NCBI RefSeq assembly: GCF_901000735.1
Contig: NC_081547.1
Coordinates: 14,366,739-14,430,738, forward strand
Origin: Corylus avellana
Taxonomy: Eukaryota; Streptophyta; Magnoliopsida; Fagales; Betulaceae
Direction: 5' to 3'
Length of the DNA: 64,000 nt
In this document: positions 32,914 to 44,643 of the stretch, in pieces
How the letters are laid out: the number at the start of each line of letters is the position of its first letter
How positions within the stretch are numbered: the stretch's first letter is position 1
Translations under genes and position numbers: made by a program
The notes under the pieces: model-generated
What the model saw: the letters and a program-made list of their open reading frames with translations, nothing else
What the model was told of the DNA's origin: nothing
Databases searched by the model: none

Positions 32914-33665
32914 GACAAGGGTAAACAAGTAAGCACAGAGGCATCTTCTTCATCTGCCACCACTCCTAAGATACCATATGAGCCTAGGGTCCCATTCCCA
33001 AAGCATCTCAAGGCACCTTCCCACTTCAGGAAGCAAGGAGAGAAGATACAAGACATGATGGAGGTCTTCAAGCAAGTCAAAGTCAACATCCCACTCCTTG
33101 ATGCCATCAAACAAATTCCAGCCTATGCAAAGTTTCTCGAGGACTTGTGCACTCAAAAGAGGAAGAATCGAAAGCATATCCCCAAGAAGGTCATTCTCAC
33201 CGAGCAAGTAAGCTCTCTGATTCAGCATAACACTCCTCCAAAGTTCAAAGACCCTAGAGCACCTACAATTGCGTCATCGGAAACAGTGAGAGTGAGAGAG
33301 CTCTCCTCGACCTAGGAGCCGGTGTGAATTTGCTTCCTTACTCAGTATATCAAGAGCTTGGCTTAGGGGAACTGAAATCTACAAGCACTGTCTTGCAATT
33401 GGCTGACCGATCTATCAAGAAACCCTGAGGGATTGTGGAAGATGTCACCATCAAGGTGGACAAGTTCAACTATCCAGTTGACTTCATAGTTCTTTACACA
33501 AAAACCTGTTCCAAATCCAGAGAAGCAAATTCCTGTCATCCTCGGACGACCTTTCTTAGCCACAGCCAATGCATGCATCAATTGTCGGACTGGAGTAATG
33601 AAGATCTCCTTTGGGAATATGAAGATCAGACTAAACATCTTCAATGCCTTCCAGAATGCACCTGA
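32914..33665 (+). pseudogene. linker and decayed protease of element D
   Basis: The linker with IPLLDAIKQIPAYAKFLEDLCTQKRK (split here only by position) ends near 33250. The protease catalytic loop LDLGAGVNLLPY lies at about 33306-33345 in a different frame from the linker. A TGA at about 33427 and a further shift near 33495 break it before the GRPFLA motif (about 33545). No functional enzyme is possible. Confidence 0.78.
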
Positions 33666-34134
33666 TCAGAATACATGTTTTTTCTTGGATGACATTGGAG
33701 AAACTGTTGAAGACCTACCTCCTGATCCTCTATCTGAAGCCCCATCATGGAGAAACCCACCGGAGCCTATGCCTCTCACTTCAAATACTCCACCACCTGA
33801 TGACAACCCCATAGGGGACATATTTCATTTACAAGTTACTGAAGTGGACTTCATTGGGGTGGACAATTTTTTGGCAAGTTCCCTGGCGGCCCCCGTTTTT
33901 GAGAACCCCCATAAAGACAAGAGGTTGATCATGAAACTAGTTCAGGACAAACAACCTGAGTATCGTCATGGGGAGCATCAAGACTTTTCAGCTGAGAGAA
34001 GTTGTTTTGGGATGTTAAGAGGAATCCTCTTCCTTGTGGAGTTCTACATGATCATAAAGAAGAAGGGATGGACGAGCTTGATTGGACTTCTAAAGGATCG
34101 TGGTAAGATCCTTTGGAACTCGGACTTAAATTGA
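33598..34134 (+). CDS. post-protease open reading frame of element D, unknown function
   Basis: Open for 178 codons. The first 25 residues continue the protease C-terminus (MKISFGNMKIRLNIFNAF). The rest is Pro/Asp-rich (PPDPLSEAPSWRNPPEP, then SNTPPPDDNPIGD) and ends in a basic, hydrophobic tail. I do not recognise the second half. It is where RT would begin in a full element, so it is probably linker sequence fused by deletion to element 3' sequence. The TGA at 34132-34134 ends it. Confidence 0.45.
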   Translation: MKISFGNMKIRLNIFNAFQNAPDQNTCFFLDDIGETVEDLPPDPLSEAPSWRNPPEPMPLTSNTPPPDDNPIGDIFHLQVTEVDFIGVDNFLASSLAAPVFENPHKDKRLIMKLVQDKQPEYRHGEHQDFSAERSCFGMLRGILFLVEFYMIIKKKGWTSLIGLLKDRGKILWNSDLN

Positions 34135-35012
34135 GAAATACCTCATAGGATTGAACGCAAGCCTTGTGCACTCGTTCAGGTATTTTTATTTTATCCATTG
34201 TTGCTTCATTCTTTGATTATATTTTTACAACAATGTTTGTACTTGATTGGTATTTGGATGGAGTATCACTTTCTTTTTTAGGACATGTGTTTTTGCATAC
34301 AAGTTTGGGGGTATGATATACCCCACATCTGCTTATTCAGGTATTCCTATACTCTTGATCTTATTCTTTAATTATGTACATACATTGGGGACAATGTATT
34401 ATTCAAGTTTGGGGGTATGGAAAAATAAAACATGGCCCGTTATTGTTGTTATGTCATTCTTAAGCATATGGTTGAGCTTTGATTTTGGTTTGAATTTCAT
34501 TGGTAGGCTTAAAGTTATGAACACATGATCATATGACTTAGGAATTTTGAGTCTTGTTACTTACTTTTGGCAACATGAGATGCTTCTTGTTTCAATTTAA
34601 TATTTATCTTGAGCACACTAGCACATGTTTGTGAGGTATGAAATTTGAGACCAATTATGTTTGTTTTCAATATTTTGAATTTTGTTGGGTGACGTATTGG
34701 ATGAATAACCTTGGCATGCTATTAAAAAAAAATAGTAATAAAAATAAATAAATAATCAAGTTTGAATTTTTCACTAAGTAACCGGACCTCTTACCTTATT
34801 AAACAGTGAGTGTTTACGTCAAAAAGTGAGAAGTTTGGTTTGATTAATAAAATGGCTAGCATTGTTTCGTAGCCTTTTTTACTCGAGTTAGTAAGTCCTT
34901 AGGGATGTTTTTACACCTAGTGCCCTAAAGCCATTTGGTTTAGGAGTCATTGGCTTAACACGCGATACATGGGTCAGTTAGAAAGCTTAAGGGAGCTAAG
35001 CATTACATAGCC

Positions 35013-35044
<32 letters not shown>

Positions 35045-35498
35045 TATTCCTTGGTTGTTTCATCTGATAAGAAGTCCAATAAATTCTAAGATGTTGATTC
35101 ATTTATATTGGAATTATTTTGAAGCCTCATGATTGTGTGTTAGTTCACTTTGCATTAATTGAAGCTTGTTGTATCTCAATCTGCCATTGGTAAGTGATTT
35201 GCCTTGTGAATTCCTTGAAATTTTGAAGATGGAGTTTATAATTTTAAGCCTGCCAATGAATGAAAACCATTATTTTTGTGATGCTTTATTCTTTTGAATG
35301 ACTTAATGATGACAATGTTTGTGGGTATCATTCTTGGAAAACCCTCAAGAGATTTCACTCGTCCTCTAAGGAATGCCTAGGGGTTTAAAAGGCTTGTTGC
35401 ATACGCTAAATGCAATCGTACATCCCACAAAAGATGGATTTATCTTTTTGTTTTTCAGTTATTTTCTGTTTTGTATTGCTAAGGGACTAGCAATATGT
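34135..35498 (+). other. 3' non-coding region of element D
   Basis: Internal polypurine-like tracts at about 34301-34313 and 34405-34417 around the hairpin 34380-34399. (TA)n(CA)n at about 35014-35044. A block at 35325-35498 is strongly similar to C 24945-25118 although the LTRs of the two elements do not align. Confidence 0.82.
34380..34399 (+). other. conserved hairpin, element D, with compensatory pair
   Basis: ATACATTGGGGACAATGTAT: the second stem pair is T-A where B, C and E have C-G; the loop GGGA is as in B and C. Confidence 0.78.
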
Positions 35499-35509
35499 AA
35501 GTTTGGGGG
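35499..35509 (+). other. polypurine tract of element D
   Basis: AAGTTTGGGGG directly before the 3' LTR start TGTAACAAG. Confidence 0.85.
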
Positions 35510-36803
35510 TGTAACAAGTGCTAAATGTTGCACATTCAAGCCCCTTAACTCACATATGTTAATTCCTTAGCGTTGTTATTTGTTTGATTTTGTTCTGTTT
35601 TTGTGTTTCAGGTTTTATTTGGCAAGTGCAAGAATTCCATTAAATTTGGGCTTAAAATGCAGATCACTGTAGCACTGCGCTCAATCGCTGCTACAGTACG
35701 CTCGAGCGCACATGCGCTCGATCGCAGCTACAGTGTGCTCGAGCGCACGCGGCTTTCCAGATTGCTGCAGGAATCCTTTTACTGCTTGGAAGAGGTTTTT
35801 AGTCTCCCAATTGGACTGGGAGACTAAGCTTTGGATTTCCTAGGGTTTTTAGGGTTCTCCTAATCCCTATAAATAGGCCTCTAAACATTGTAAACGGACA
35901 CACTACTTCTAGAGCAAAAATTCACCAACTAGTCATTGGAGCTTAGCGGAGTCATGAGCGGCTAAACCCCTTCGTGGGGTGTTGATGTAACCCTTTCCAA
36001 GCACAATGGTTTAATTGTATTTAATTTTTATATTTTTAGTTTATACATGTTGATTGTATAACTATGAGAATTGCTATCTTTTGATTATGTTCTTAATTAT
36101 TAAATGCAATTGTTCTTAATTTTCAATTCAATATTAGTGAAATTCTTATCTTGTCTTAGAAAATCTTTTACTTTTATTGAACTCAAATCATTCTTGTTTT
36201 CTGTGATTATGATAATGATGGTTATAGAATGGGTTTTATTGACATATGATCAATAGGATTTGATAGGCCATGCCTAGGAAAGACGGATTGTACTACACCC
36301 TAGTTTAGTGTAATTTAGGTAGACAATCCATACCAACCGAAGATAGGTTATGCTTATTCATTGCTTATATGTATCCTGTTATAGAATTTGTTAATTCATA
36401 CCTAGGGAAGACAAGCTGTACCGCATCTTAGTGGTTAGGTGGACCATCTGTGCTAACCGAAGATGGATTATACTTATTCTTTAATAAGGTAGTTTCTTAT
36501 TTATTTATAACATGCATAGAATAAATTTCTTGGATTGAATATAGTTAGTCATTATTGTGCAGGTGAAGTCAATACCCTACACTCTCTCTTATATTTAATT
36601 CTCTTTTAATTTCATGCACTTTAGTTACAAACCAAATCATTCATCTTTTTAATTAAGTTAATTTTGATCTTTTGAATTTGATAACAAAATCCCTACAGTC
36701 CTTGAGGTTCGACACTCTCAATATAGCCCTATCCTACAGGATTCGTACTATTGCGAGTGGTTTATTATTATTGATATATTTGGTATACAAAACGACCACA
36801 TCA
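35510..36803 (+). repeat. 3' LTR of element D
   Basis: TGTAACAAGTGCTAAATG to CCACATCA, about 1,294 bp, followed by the ATAGC duplication. TATA box 35868-35875. CGATCG/CTCGAGC block about 35670-35750. It lacks the hAT-like insertion of the 5' copy. Confidence 0.93.
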
Positions 36804-36808
36804 ATAGC

Positions 36809-37080
36809 TGACACATTTTTTTCAAGGTCAGAACTCTTCAGAGGAGGTGGCTCGGCCTGATACTACTGTTGTGGAGCTGATTGAGGGGAATATGATTGAT
36901 CATAGAACTGCGGATATGAGTAATGGTGCAGTTCATGAAATTGTGGAGCATGATTTTTAGGAGCTTGAGCTTGCCACGAGAGATTATACTGGTGGCTCCA
37001 TGCCGGGTTATAGGAATTAAAGTAGAGGTCATTCCCCGGTCTAGAGAATGATGTGTTCATATGCTCATAAGAATAGTTAG
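36809..37080 (-). pseudogene. gag C-terminal fragment of element E
   Basis: Minus-strand segment with YFNSYNPAWSHQYNLSW, the Asn/Tyr-rich tail found after the gag zinc knuckle (NTYNPGWRNHPNFSW in C). It goes on across the element D insertion into 28484-28143. The gag core upstream of it is missing. Confidence 0.7.
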
Positions 37081-37247
37081 AAAATTGTCTTGTTAACAGA
37101 CAATTTCTAACATGGAAACAAAAACAAAAAGAAAATCAAATAAAAAAAGGAAAATAAAAACAAAATAAAAATAAAAACTTATGAACGGCCCCAAGATGTA
37201 GCCTTGGAGAGCTGCTGTCCGGATGTGCGCTCGATCGCACTTGTGTG

Positions 37248-39337
37248 TGTAATGCCCAAGAAAATAATTAAGTTTATTATTAGTAACCTCATAGTAATAT
37301 GGATTAGTTAATGAAATAAATTACTCATGGAATGATTTAGAATAGTAGATAATAATAATGACTTTATCATAATTGAAATATAAACTAAATTGATTAATAA
37401 TAATAATAATAATAATATTTGTGTGATAATAATATGATAACAATATCATTTAATGATGATATATATTAATGTAATATAAGTTTTAGTGATAAAAAGATAC
37501 TATTTTTAAAAGTATAAAAGATGTCTTGGATGAATGATTGATGTAAGGTGTTTTGTGATACTATGTCTATGTAATGACGTTTCATGAGAGGTTTTGGATG
37601 AATGTTTCATGTGATGATTTTGTTGTTATGGGCATTTTGATGGCTCGCTTGGTTTATAACACGATTCTACGATTTTTATGATATGAGTTATGATAGTATA
37701 TGAGTTCAAGGTTTTGTTAACATGAGCATTGAAATGGAAACAGGGTTCAACTCCGGTGGTGATCGAGTATAGTCTCACTACCGTAGAGCTGGCCTCATGC
37801 ATGATGAGAATGGGGTGACGGCTCCTAATGGTGATTGAGTATTGGTCTCATTATCGCAGAGCTGGCCTCATGCATTACAGAAATGGGATGACGACTCTCG
37901 GTGGTGATTGAATATTGGTCTCACTACCACAGAGCTGGCCTCATGCATAACAGAAATGGGGTAACGGCTCCTGGTGGTGATTGAGTATTGGTCTCACTTC
38001 CGCAGAGTTGGCCTAGCGCATAACGAAAATGGGGTGACGGCTCCTGGTGGTGATTGAGTATGGTCTCACTACCGCAGAGCTGGCCTCATGCATAACAGAA
38101 ACGAGGTGACGGCTCCTGGTGGTGATTGAGTATTGGTCTCACTACCGCAGAGCTGGCCTCGTGCATAACAAAAATGGGGTGACGGCTCCCGGTGGTGATT
38201 GAGTATGGTCTCACTACTGTAGAGCTGGCCTCATGCATAACGGAAACAAGGTGACAGCTCCCGGTGGTGATTGAGTATTGGTCTCACTACCGCAAAGCTG
38301 GCCTCATGCATAACGGAAACGGGGTGACGGCTCACGATGGTGATTGAGTATTGGCCTCACTACCGTAGAGCCGGCCTCATGCATAGCGAAAATGGGGTGA
38401 CGGCTCCTGGTGGTGATTGAGTACGATCTCATTACCGTAGAGTTGGCCTCACAATGGAAATGGCACAAGGTGGTGGGCATGAGCATGAGCATGCATATCA
38501 TATGATTGTATGATGATAATGAATGGTTGATTTTTATGCTAGACATATCAGTATGCATATGTGACTAGTATGGGACGGAACACATATGTATACTGTTACA
38601 GATGCATATGATGTTTTTTATGCTAGATGTATCAGTATGCATATGTGACTAGTATGGGATGGAATACATATGTATATCGTTACGGCTAGACATTGCATGA
38701 TGACTTTCAATATGTTTTATTATTGAGCTATATAATATGTAAGTGTGAATAAAGTTAGATGGTTTAATCTGGATAAAACTAGTGAGTTCTATACTGCTAA
38801 GCATTTCTAATTCATAGAGACGACGGGCTCATAATTACGTCTGTATCATGGGTGGTGGTGATTCCCATGGTGCAGACGACGTGGTTAATATTGATGCAGG
38901 TGTAGGGATTGCAACGATGTCTGAGGCTTAGATGCATCAGAGGTTTATTTTGTTAGGCTAGATGTTATTCGTCTTAGGTAGAGCATTCATATATATGCTT
39001 AAATGTTAGTATTTTGTTTATGGCTCGTGTCGCATGTGACACTTTTGTATAGCCGTTATGTTGTATGTAAGCTTTATTCACATAGATGTGTATGTTGGCT
39101 CAGTGTGTTATGTATGTCTAATGTAATTTATGTTCCACTGCAAAGATATAAACTCTGATTAATCATGGATGGTGCATGTAGCTCTGTGAGACTTATTATA
39201 TTGTCAATCAGGTTAATGCACGGGTACATAGCATACTACGGTATCGCCATGCCACAGTGACAATCCGCTTTGTTGTGACTTATTGGTTTTTAAAAAGACA
39301 AATTTTTAGTCATGCTTTTATCAAGTGGGTCGTCACA
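37248..39337 (+). repeat. solo LTR F of another gypsy lineage, in E leader
   Basis: About 2,090 bp, TGTAATGCCCAAGAAAA to GGGTCGTCACA, ends of the type seen in plant Tekay/Del-like gypsy LTRs. Flanks GTGTG (37243-37247) and GTGCG (39338-39342) match 4/5 as target duplication. The sequence resembles none of the other LTRs in the window. It contains a tandem array at 37740-38460. Orientation is uncertain; I give it from the TGTAATGCCC start. No open frame longer than expected by chance. Confidence 0.72.
37740..38460. repeat. tandem repeat of about 73 bp, about ten copies
   Basis: Unit core GTGACGGCTCCTGGTGGTGA followed by TTGAGTATTGGTCTCACTAC and GCAGAGCTGGCCTCATGCAT. Copies begin near 37742, 37813, 37887, 37960, 38034, 38105, 38178, 38250, 38323 and 38396. 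The first copies are the most diverged. Confidence 0.93.
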
Positions 39338-39595
39338 GTGCGCTCAATCTCCCTGGATTGGGTGCTCGCGCGTACTGCCACAAAAGAACTAAAACAGAAT
39401 GTTGTTGTTGGTTGTACGCTCGATCGCACTAGCTTGTGTGATCGATCACACTAGTGCGCTTGAGCTCCTAGAATGGGCGCTTGGGCGCACCACAGTAAAA
39501 CAGAAACGAAATAACACAGTTAGAGAAACAAATTAAAAATAATAAAATAAAATAAACTTAATGGAAAAAAAAAATTCTAAACAAAATTTAAATCA

Positions 39596-39614
39596 ATCCC
39601 CAGCAACGGCGCCA
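39596..39614 (-). other. primer-binding site of element E
   Basis: On minus TGGCGCCGTTGCTGGGGAT, one mismatch to the tRNA-Asp complement, six bases inside the LTR end at 39621. Confidence 0.9.
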
Positions 39615-39620
39615 AAAACT

Positions 39621-42413
39621 TGTTGTGCAAATATCCACCTAAATTAATAGGCGAATATTCATACGTTTTATTCACAAATGCACAAGATTAAAATGATAGT
39701 ATAAATAGGCAAATAAGTGATCATTCCTACAAGGATTGATGAATTTATGTTTAGAAAGATTTTCCTATTTAATTAACTGAATTTAACAAGATGTCGCAGA
39801 TTAAATTTAATAATAAAATAAAAAGATAATAAAAGATAAAAATAATAATAAGAACTAGGGTTAAGGTTTTGACATTCATCGCTAATCAGACTCAATTAAG
39901 ATAAACAATATGCCAATGCTAACAATTATGCTGATATACTTAATGCTTGCCAACCTAAGGGTATGATATCTACTCCTTAAGCTGTTGATTTTTCTAAGCA
40001 ACGAATTAGGCATGGTATCTACTCTAATTCTTTTCTCTCCCAAACGATTTAGCATGACACTAAGTTGTTCTTCAAGAGAGCATAATTCTATGAAAATCGA
40101 CAAACACATGAAGCCTAGGGTATGGTATCTACTTTCGGTTTCCCATGTTGATTAAGCCAAGAACCCGTGAGGAGGTTCTTTTGTCACTTTATTATTGCCA
40201 GGACTCGGTCATCCAAATTGACACAAATAACAAATCCAACACATGCATATGAGGAATTCGATTAAATAGGAATTAACCAAATTAAATACTCAAATATAAT
40301 TGTAGCAAAGGCGCTAATATTGAAATCCTAAAAAGACATGACTAGGGCTTCAATCGAGCCCTAACTAAATATTAGCTACATATAGTTTAAATAAAACTAA
40401 AACTAAAAAGGGAAAAGAAAAAACCGAAAACGCTTCTAGATTGAGCCTCCAATTCTTCTCTCCATGATTGTATATATTTCTCAATGTATATAGGCCTATT
40501 TATAGGATTAAGAGAACCCTATAAGTCCTAGAAACCCTAATAAAACCCTAGGTCAATCTCTTAATCCAAAAAGGAGACTGAAAACCCAATCTAGAGTGAA
40601 AAAGGAGTTTGGCCGCATGTTGGGCTCTCGAGTGCTCTCGATCCATCCTTTTGCGTGCTTGAGTGCATGGCTGCGCTCAAGATTGGCTCCTTGTGCGATC
40701 AAGGGCTACTGCGCTCGATCCTGTGGCTGGTGCGCTCGAGCTTAGCTTGACCTGCGATCGATCCTTGTTGTGCCAAATACTACCTAAATTAATAGATAAT
40801 ATTTAGTACGTTTTAACTCGCAAGTGCACAAGATCAAACAATAGTATAGTGCAACAAGTACGAGATCGATCCCACGAGGATTGTTGATTTTATTTAGAAC
40901 TGATTAAAAATATCAAGTTGTCACTAAATTGATATTATGAAAAGGAAATAAAAAGATGAAAAGCTAAAGGTAGGGCTTTGATATCCACCACTAATCATAT
41001 TTTGATAATATAACAATATGCCAATGATCCAATCATATTATGAATACTTAATGTTTGTCAACCTAAAGGTATGTGTGTCTACTCCTTAAGCTATTGATTT
41101 TCCTAAGCAACGAATTAGGTATGAGTGTCTACTCTAATTCTTTTCTTTCTTAAAGGATTTAGTATTGGTGTCTGCTAAGTTGTTATTTAAGAAAGCATAA
41201 ATTTATGGAAATCGACAAACACATGAGGCCTAGGGCATGGGTGACTACTCTCGGTTCCCCATGTTGATTAACCCAAGAACTCGGTGTGGATTTCTTTTGT
41301 TACTCTTATTAAACCTAGGACTCGATTATCCAAATTGATTTAATTAACTAGTACATACCACATGCATATAATGGTCAATCACATACATATGAGGAATTCA
41401 AGAAAATAGGAATTAATCAAGTTAATCAACACAATATGATTATCACAAAGGCGCCAATATTGAAATATTAAATAAACATAATTAGGGCTTCAATCTAGCC
41501 CTCCTGAAGAGTTAGTTATACATAATTAAAATAAAAGAAAAGGAAAAGGGAAAGAAAGAACCGAAAACCGCTCCTAGAAGTAGCCTCCAATTCCTCTCCC
41601 CAAAGTTGTCTCCTTAAAATTGTGTCTTGAATTGTGAGGCTTAGAGGTCTATTTATAGGGCTTAGAATAGTCCTAGAAGCCCTAGTAATCCTAGAAAATT
41701 CATAGATTTAAGTCCTAGTCCAATTAGGACAAAGAAAACTCAAGTTCAAATCAGAATAGGATTCGTCTAGAATTGCGTTCCCATCTTGCGGGGTGATTAT
41801 GGCATTGCGACGCTCCGAATTGGGAAAATGATATTTCAAAATGATTTGTATCATTTTGAGTTATATTTCCAATGCAGCTTGAATCATCTCAATCGGATAT
41901 TTGAGCTGAAAGTTATGGCCAAAATACCGAGACGTATGCAGAATCCAATTTTGAATCCAATCCGATTTTGACTCCAATTTGAGAAATTCCAATTTAATCA
42001 TTTCCTTTATTTGATTAAACTTAACCATGATTGGTTAAGCTTAACCATATCTTCTAGGTCTTCCAATTTTCCTTTTAAGCTTGGAACTTTTCAAAAAACG
42101 CTTTCTTTTCTTCCAAAAACCTATAAAACAAAGAAAATACAAAAAGGAAGTAAAATAGCATGAATTAACTAAAACTAAAGGATTAAAACATGTAAGTTAA
42201 TGGCTAAAAATATGAATATTTTAGCACTTAACAATCCTAGAGCTTCAGGTTTTCCCAAAATCATCTTTTTGTCTTGGAACTTTCCAAAAATACTTTCTTT
42301 TCTACAAAAACCTAAAAAAAAAAAAAAAAAAAAAAAATACACATAATAACAAAACTAAGAGATTAACATGTGTGAATTAAGGAGGTAGAATGTGTAACAT
42401 TTAGCACTGATCA
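39621..42413 (-). repeat. 5' LTR of element E, split by solo LTR G
   Basis: Minus orientation, TGATCAGTGCTAAATG (42413) to GCACAACA (39621). Without G and its target duplication it is about 1,320 bp. TATA box 40504-40497. The quartet motif reads GTAGATACC-like here (GGTATCTACT on plus) with stem GAATTAG/CTAATTC at 40003-40030. CGATCG-related block about 40620-40760. Confidence 0.88.
40766..42233 (-). repeat. solo LTR G nested in E 5' LTR
   Basis: Minus orientation, TGTTAAGTGCTAAAA (42233) to GGCACAACA (40766), about 1,468 bp, flanked by a perfect 5-bp duplication ATCCT (40761-40765 and 42234-42238). This confirms the LTR ends used for this family. TATA box 41657-41650. The region about 41705-42060 does not match the other LTRs, and the CGATCG block is missing there. 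Stem GAATTAG/CTAATTC at 41112-41140. Confidence 0.93.
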
Positions 42414-42424
42414 CTCCATGAGAT

Positions 42425-43400
42425 ATATGACAAGTTGCAGAGGATATGTTGATTCCTTTCCTGGACATACCTCAATATAACTACCAGTTTTTTCTATAAA
42501 ACCTGTAGAGCTTTCATCTTGTAGTTGTCCTATTTTCCATACTTTCTTGGTAGGCCTAAGCGTTTCCATATCAATGGATTCTCAATTTAATTTTGCTGGA
42601 GGAATTGTAGAGATATGCTGATTCCTTTCCTTTGGACATACCTCAATGTATCTGTCGATTTTTTTTATAAAACCAGTAGAGCTTTCATCTTGCAGTTGTC
42701 CTATTTTCTGTGACTTTTCTGGCATGCTCAAGTGTTTCCAGATCAATAGATTCTCTAATTAATTTTGTTGGAGGAATTGCATAGGATATGTTGGTTCCTT
42801 TCCTCTGCACCTTTATCAATGTAATTGTCGATTTACCAGTAGAGCTTTCTACATGCAGTTGTCCTATTTTTCGTGACTTTTTGGCAAGCTCAAGCATTTG
42901 CAACAGATCAATTGATTCTCCAGTTAATTTTGCTTGAGGAGTTGCTATGATGGTTCCTTTCCCACGGATGTACCTCAATATAACTACCGGTTTTTCTATA
43001 AAACCAATAGACATTTCATCTTGCAGTTGTCCTATTTTCGTTGAATTTTCTGGCATGCTCAAGTGTTTCCAGATTGATAGATTCTCCTGTTAATTTTTTC
43101 TAGACGAGTTGTAGATGATATGTTGATTCCTTTCCAACTTACATACCTCAATGTAACTGTCAGTTTTTCTATAAAACTAGTAGAGCTTTGATCTTGCACT
43201 TGTCCTATTTTCATTGAATTTTCTGGCATGCTCAAGTGTTTCCAGATCAATAGATTCTCCTGTTAATTTTGCTGGAGGAGTTGTAGAGGATATGTTGATT
43301 CCTTTCATCCGGACATACCTCAATGTAACTGCCAGTTTTTCTATAAAACTAGTTGAGCTTTGATCTTACAGTTGTTCTATTTTTCGTGATCGATGTGATT
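42425..43400 (-). repeat. tandem repeat of about 172 bp, six copies, coding-like on minus
   Basis: The anchor ATTCCTTTCC (or GTTCCTTTCC) occurs at 42452, 42621, 42794, 42953, 43126 and 43298, spacing 159-173 bp. Long frames are open on the minus strand (43062-42685 and 43250-43059) and each unit encodes versions of the same peptide: KIGQLQDE, then a short segment ending FIEK, LRYIRGKGT and ESIDLETLEHARK. Indels break the frame between some units. I do not recognise the protein. It starts directly right of element E. Confidence 0.85.
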
Positions 43401-44612
43401 AGCAGGTCACTATAGGACGTACATCATTAGTAGCGTGGCCACCTGAGGTCGGACTCGGTCGGGCTGCTAGTGTTATGAATGGTATAGTACAATGGTCGAG
43501 GCACTGACATTATATTACACGTCCTTGGAAATAGCCCCAACCTTGATGAGAAGGGGTAATATCTCGGGTAGACTTTACAGTTTGAACTATCACTTAATTC
43601 TCATAGTTACAGCATATATTATATCTATATTGCATCCATAACTGTCATGTCACAATGCTGCATAGATTTATCTATAATTGAGTTCACCATTCAAATGGCA
43701 TATGCTTTGTGTGCATTTTTTCTAACTAAGTCATTGGACTTATCCTTGTATTCTTCTTCCCTCCATTATGAAAATATGTTCTGTCATAGCTAGTTTAGCA
43801 GAGGATAGATTTGGGGAGCCAATTAGTGGTGGCAAATGACTTGATTCAAGTCATTTTTGAGGATCTGGACCTAGTGTGGCTCAAATTCATGTGGGATGCT
43901 GGAGGAACTACCCGTTAGGAATTGATCGAGATTGTATTTATGTTATCTTTGGTTAAGCTTAGGCATTGATGCTATTTCAGAACAATCACTAGTACTCTGT
44001 ATTATTATTTTGGTGACTGGTCTCTGACCGATACATTTGGAGATCCAGTTATGTTATGATGCTTTATGTTTACTCTGGTTATTGTGATTGTGGCTTAAAA
44101 TTATTGTTATCGTTCCTTAGTTAATAGTCTTCCGCTGTGGTCTCTCTTTGGAGAGTATGAGATCCCTAAGTCTTGTTTCGAGAGGAGTAATACTGGGAGG
44201 CAAACCATAGAGTCAATTACTAATTAATTGATTTCCACGGAGCGTTACACGACTTCCTTTGGCGATAGTGCTGGGGGTAAGGGAGGGGATGTTCCAATTT
44301 TTTTTTTGTTTTTTGTTTTTTTTCTGGCCAAGTTTTAAATTTTTTAATAAAGTAAAAAATTATTTTTTAACGGACGTGGCAAAACTACATACATGGCATT
44401 AAACATGTTAATACCTCATAAACATGTTTTAGATGATTTTGAATGGAAAGGGTGAAGTAGAAAACTCGAAAAACTTAAAAGGGTTATAACTCATATTCAA
44501 AAGCCGAGCAAATAAATTTAAATTTCACAATTGCTTAAGAATTAAATTTATATTTTACATAAAAAAAATTTTTGACCATTTCCAAATGTCAAAAACTTGC
44601 ATAATCTTAATT

Positions 44613-44643
<31 letters not shown>

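Larger units (their letters stand above)
28485..36803 (+). mobile_element. Ty3/gypsy (Athila-like) retrotransposon D, complete but non-autonomous
   Basis: Plus-strand element flanked by a 5-bp duplication ATAGC (28480-28484 and 36804-36808). 5' LTR 28485-31011 (containing a 1.23-kb insertion), primer site 31017-31034, gag about 31404-32910, linker, decayed protease about 33260-33665, a further ORF to 34134, 3' non-coding region, polypurine tract and 3' LTR 35510-36803. RT, RNase H and integrase are absent. Its LTRs do not align with A/B/C/E LTRs by eye, but gag and the 3' non-coding region do. Confidence 0.92.
26475..42413 (-). mobile_element. Athila-type retrotransposon E, minus strand, host of nested insertions
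   Basis: Minus-strand element with 5' LTR 42413-39621, primer site 39614-39596, leader, gag fragments (37060-36863 and 28484-27549) and 3' non-coding region down to 26475. Element C is inserted at 26474/26475, element D at 28485-36803, solo LTR F at 37248-39337 and solo LTR G at 40766-42233. The E-type LTR fragment at 18060-18281, left of C, is probably its 3' LTR. No protease or pol is present, and the gag core is deleted, so E was non-autonomous or internally deleted before the later insertions. Confidence 0.82.

Noticed and set aside
37740..38460. CRISPR-like array
   Set aside because: Head-to-tail 73-bp tandem repeat without unique spacers, in a plant LTR.
38304..38558. Minus-strand frame across the 73-bp array
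   Set aside because: An open frame from a tandem repeat; the reading does not continue through the other units.
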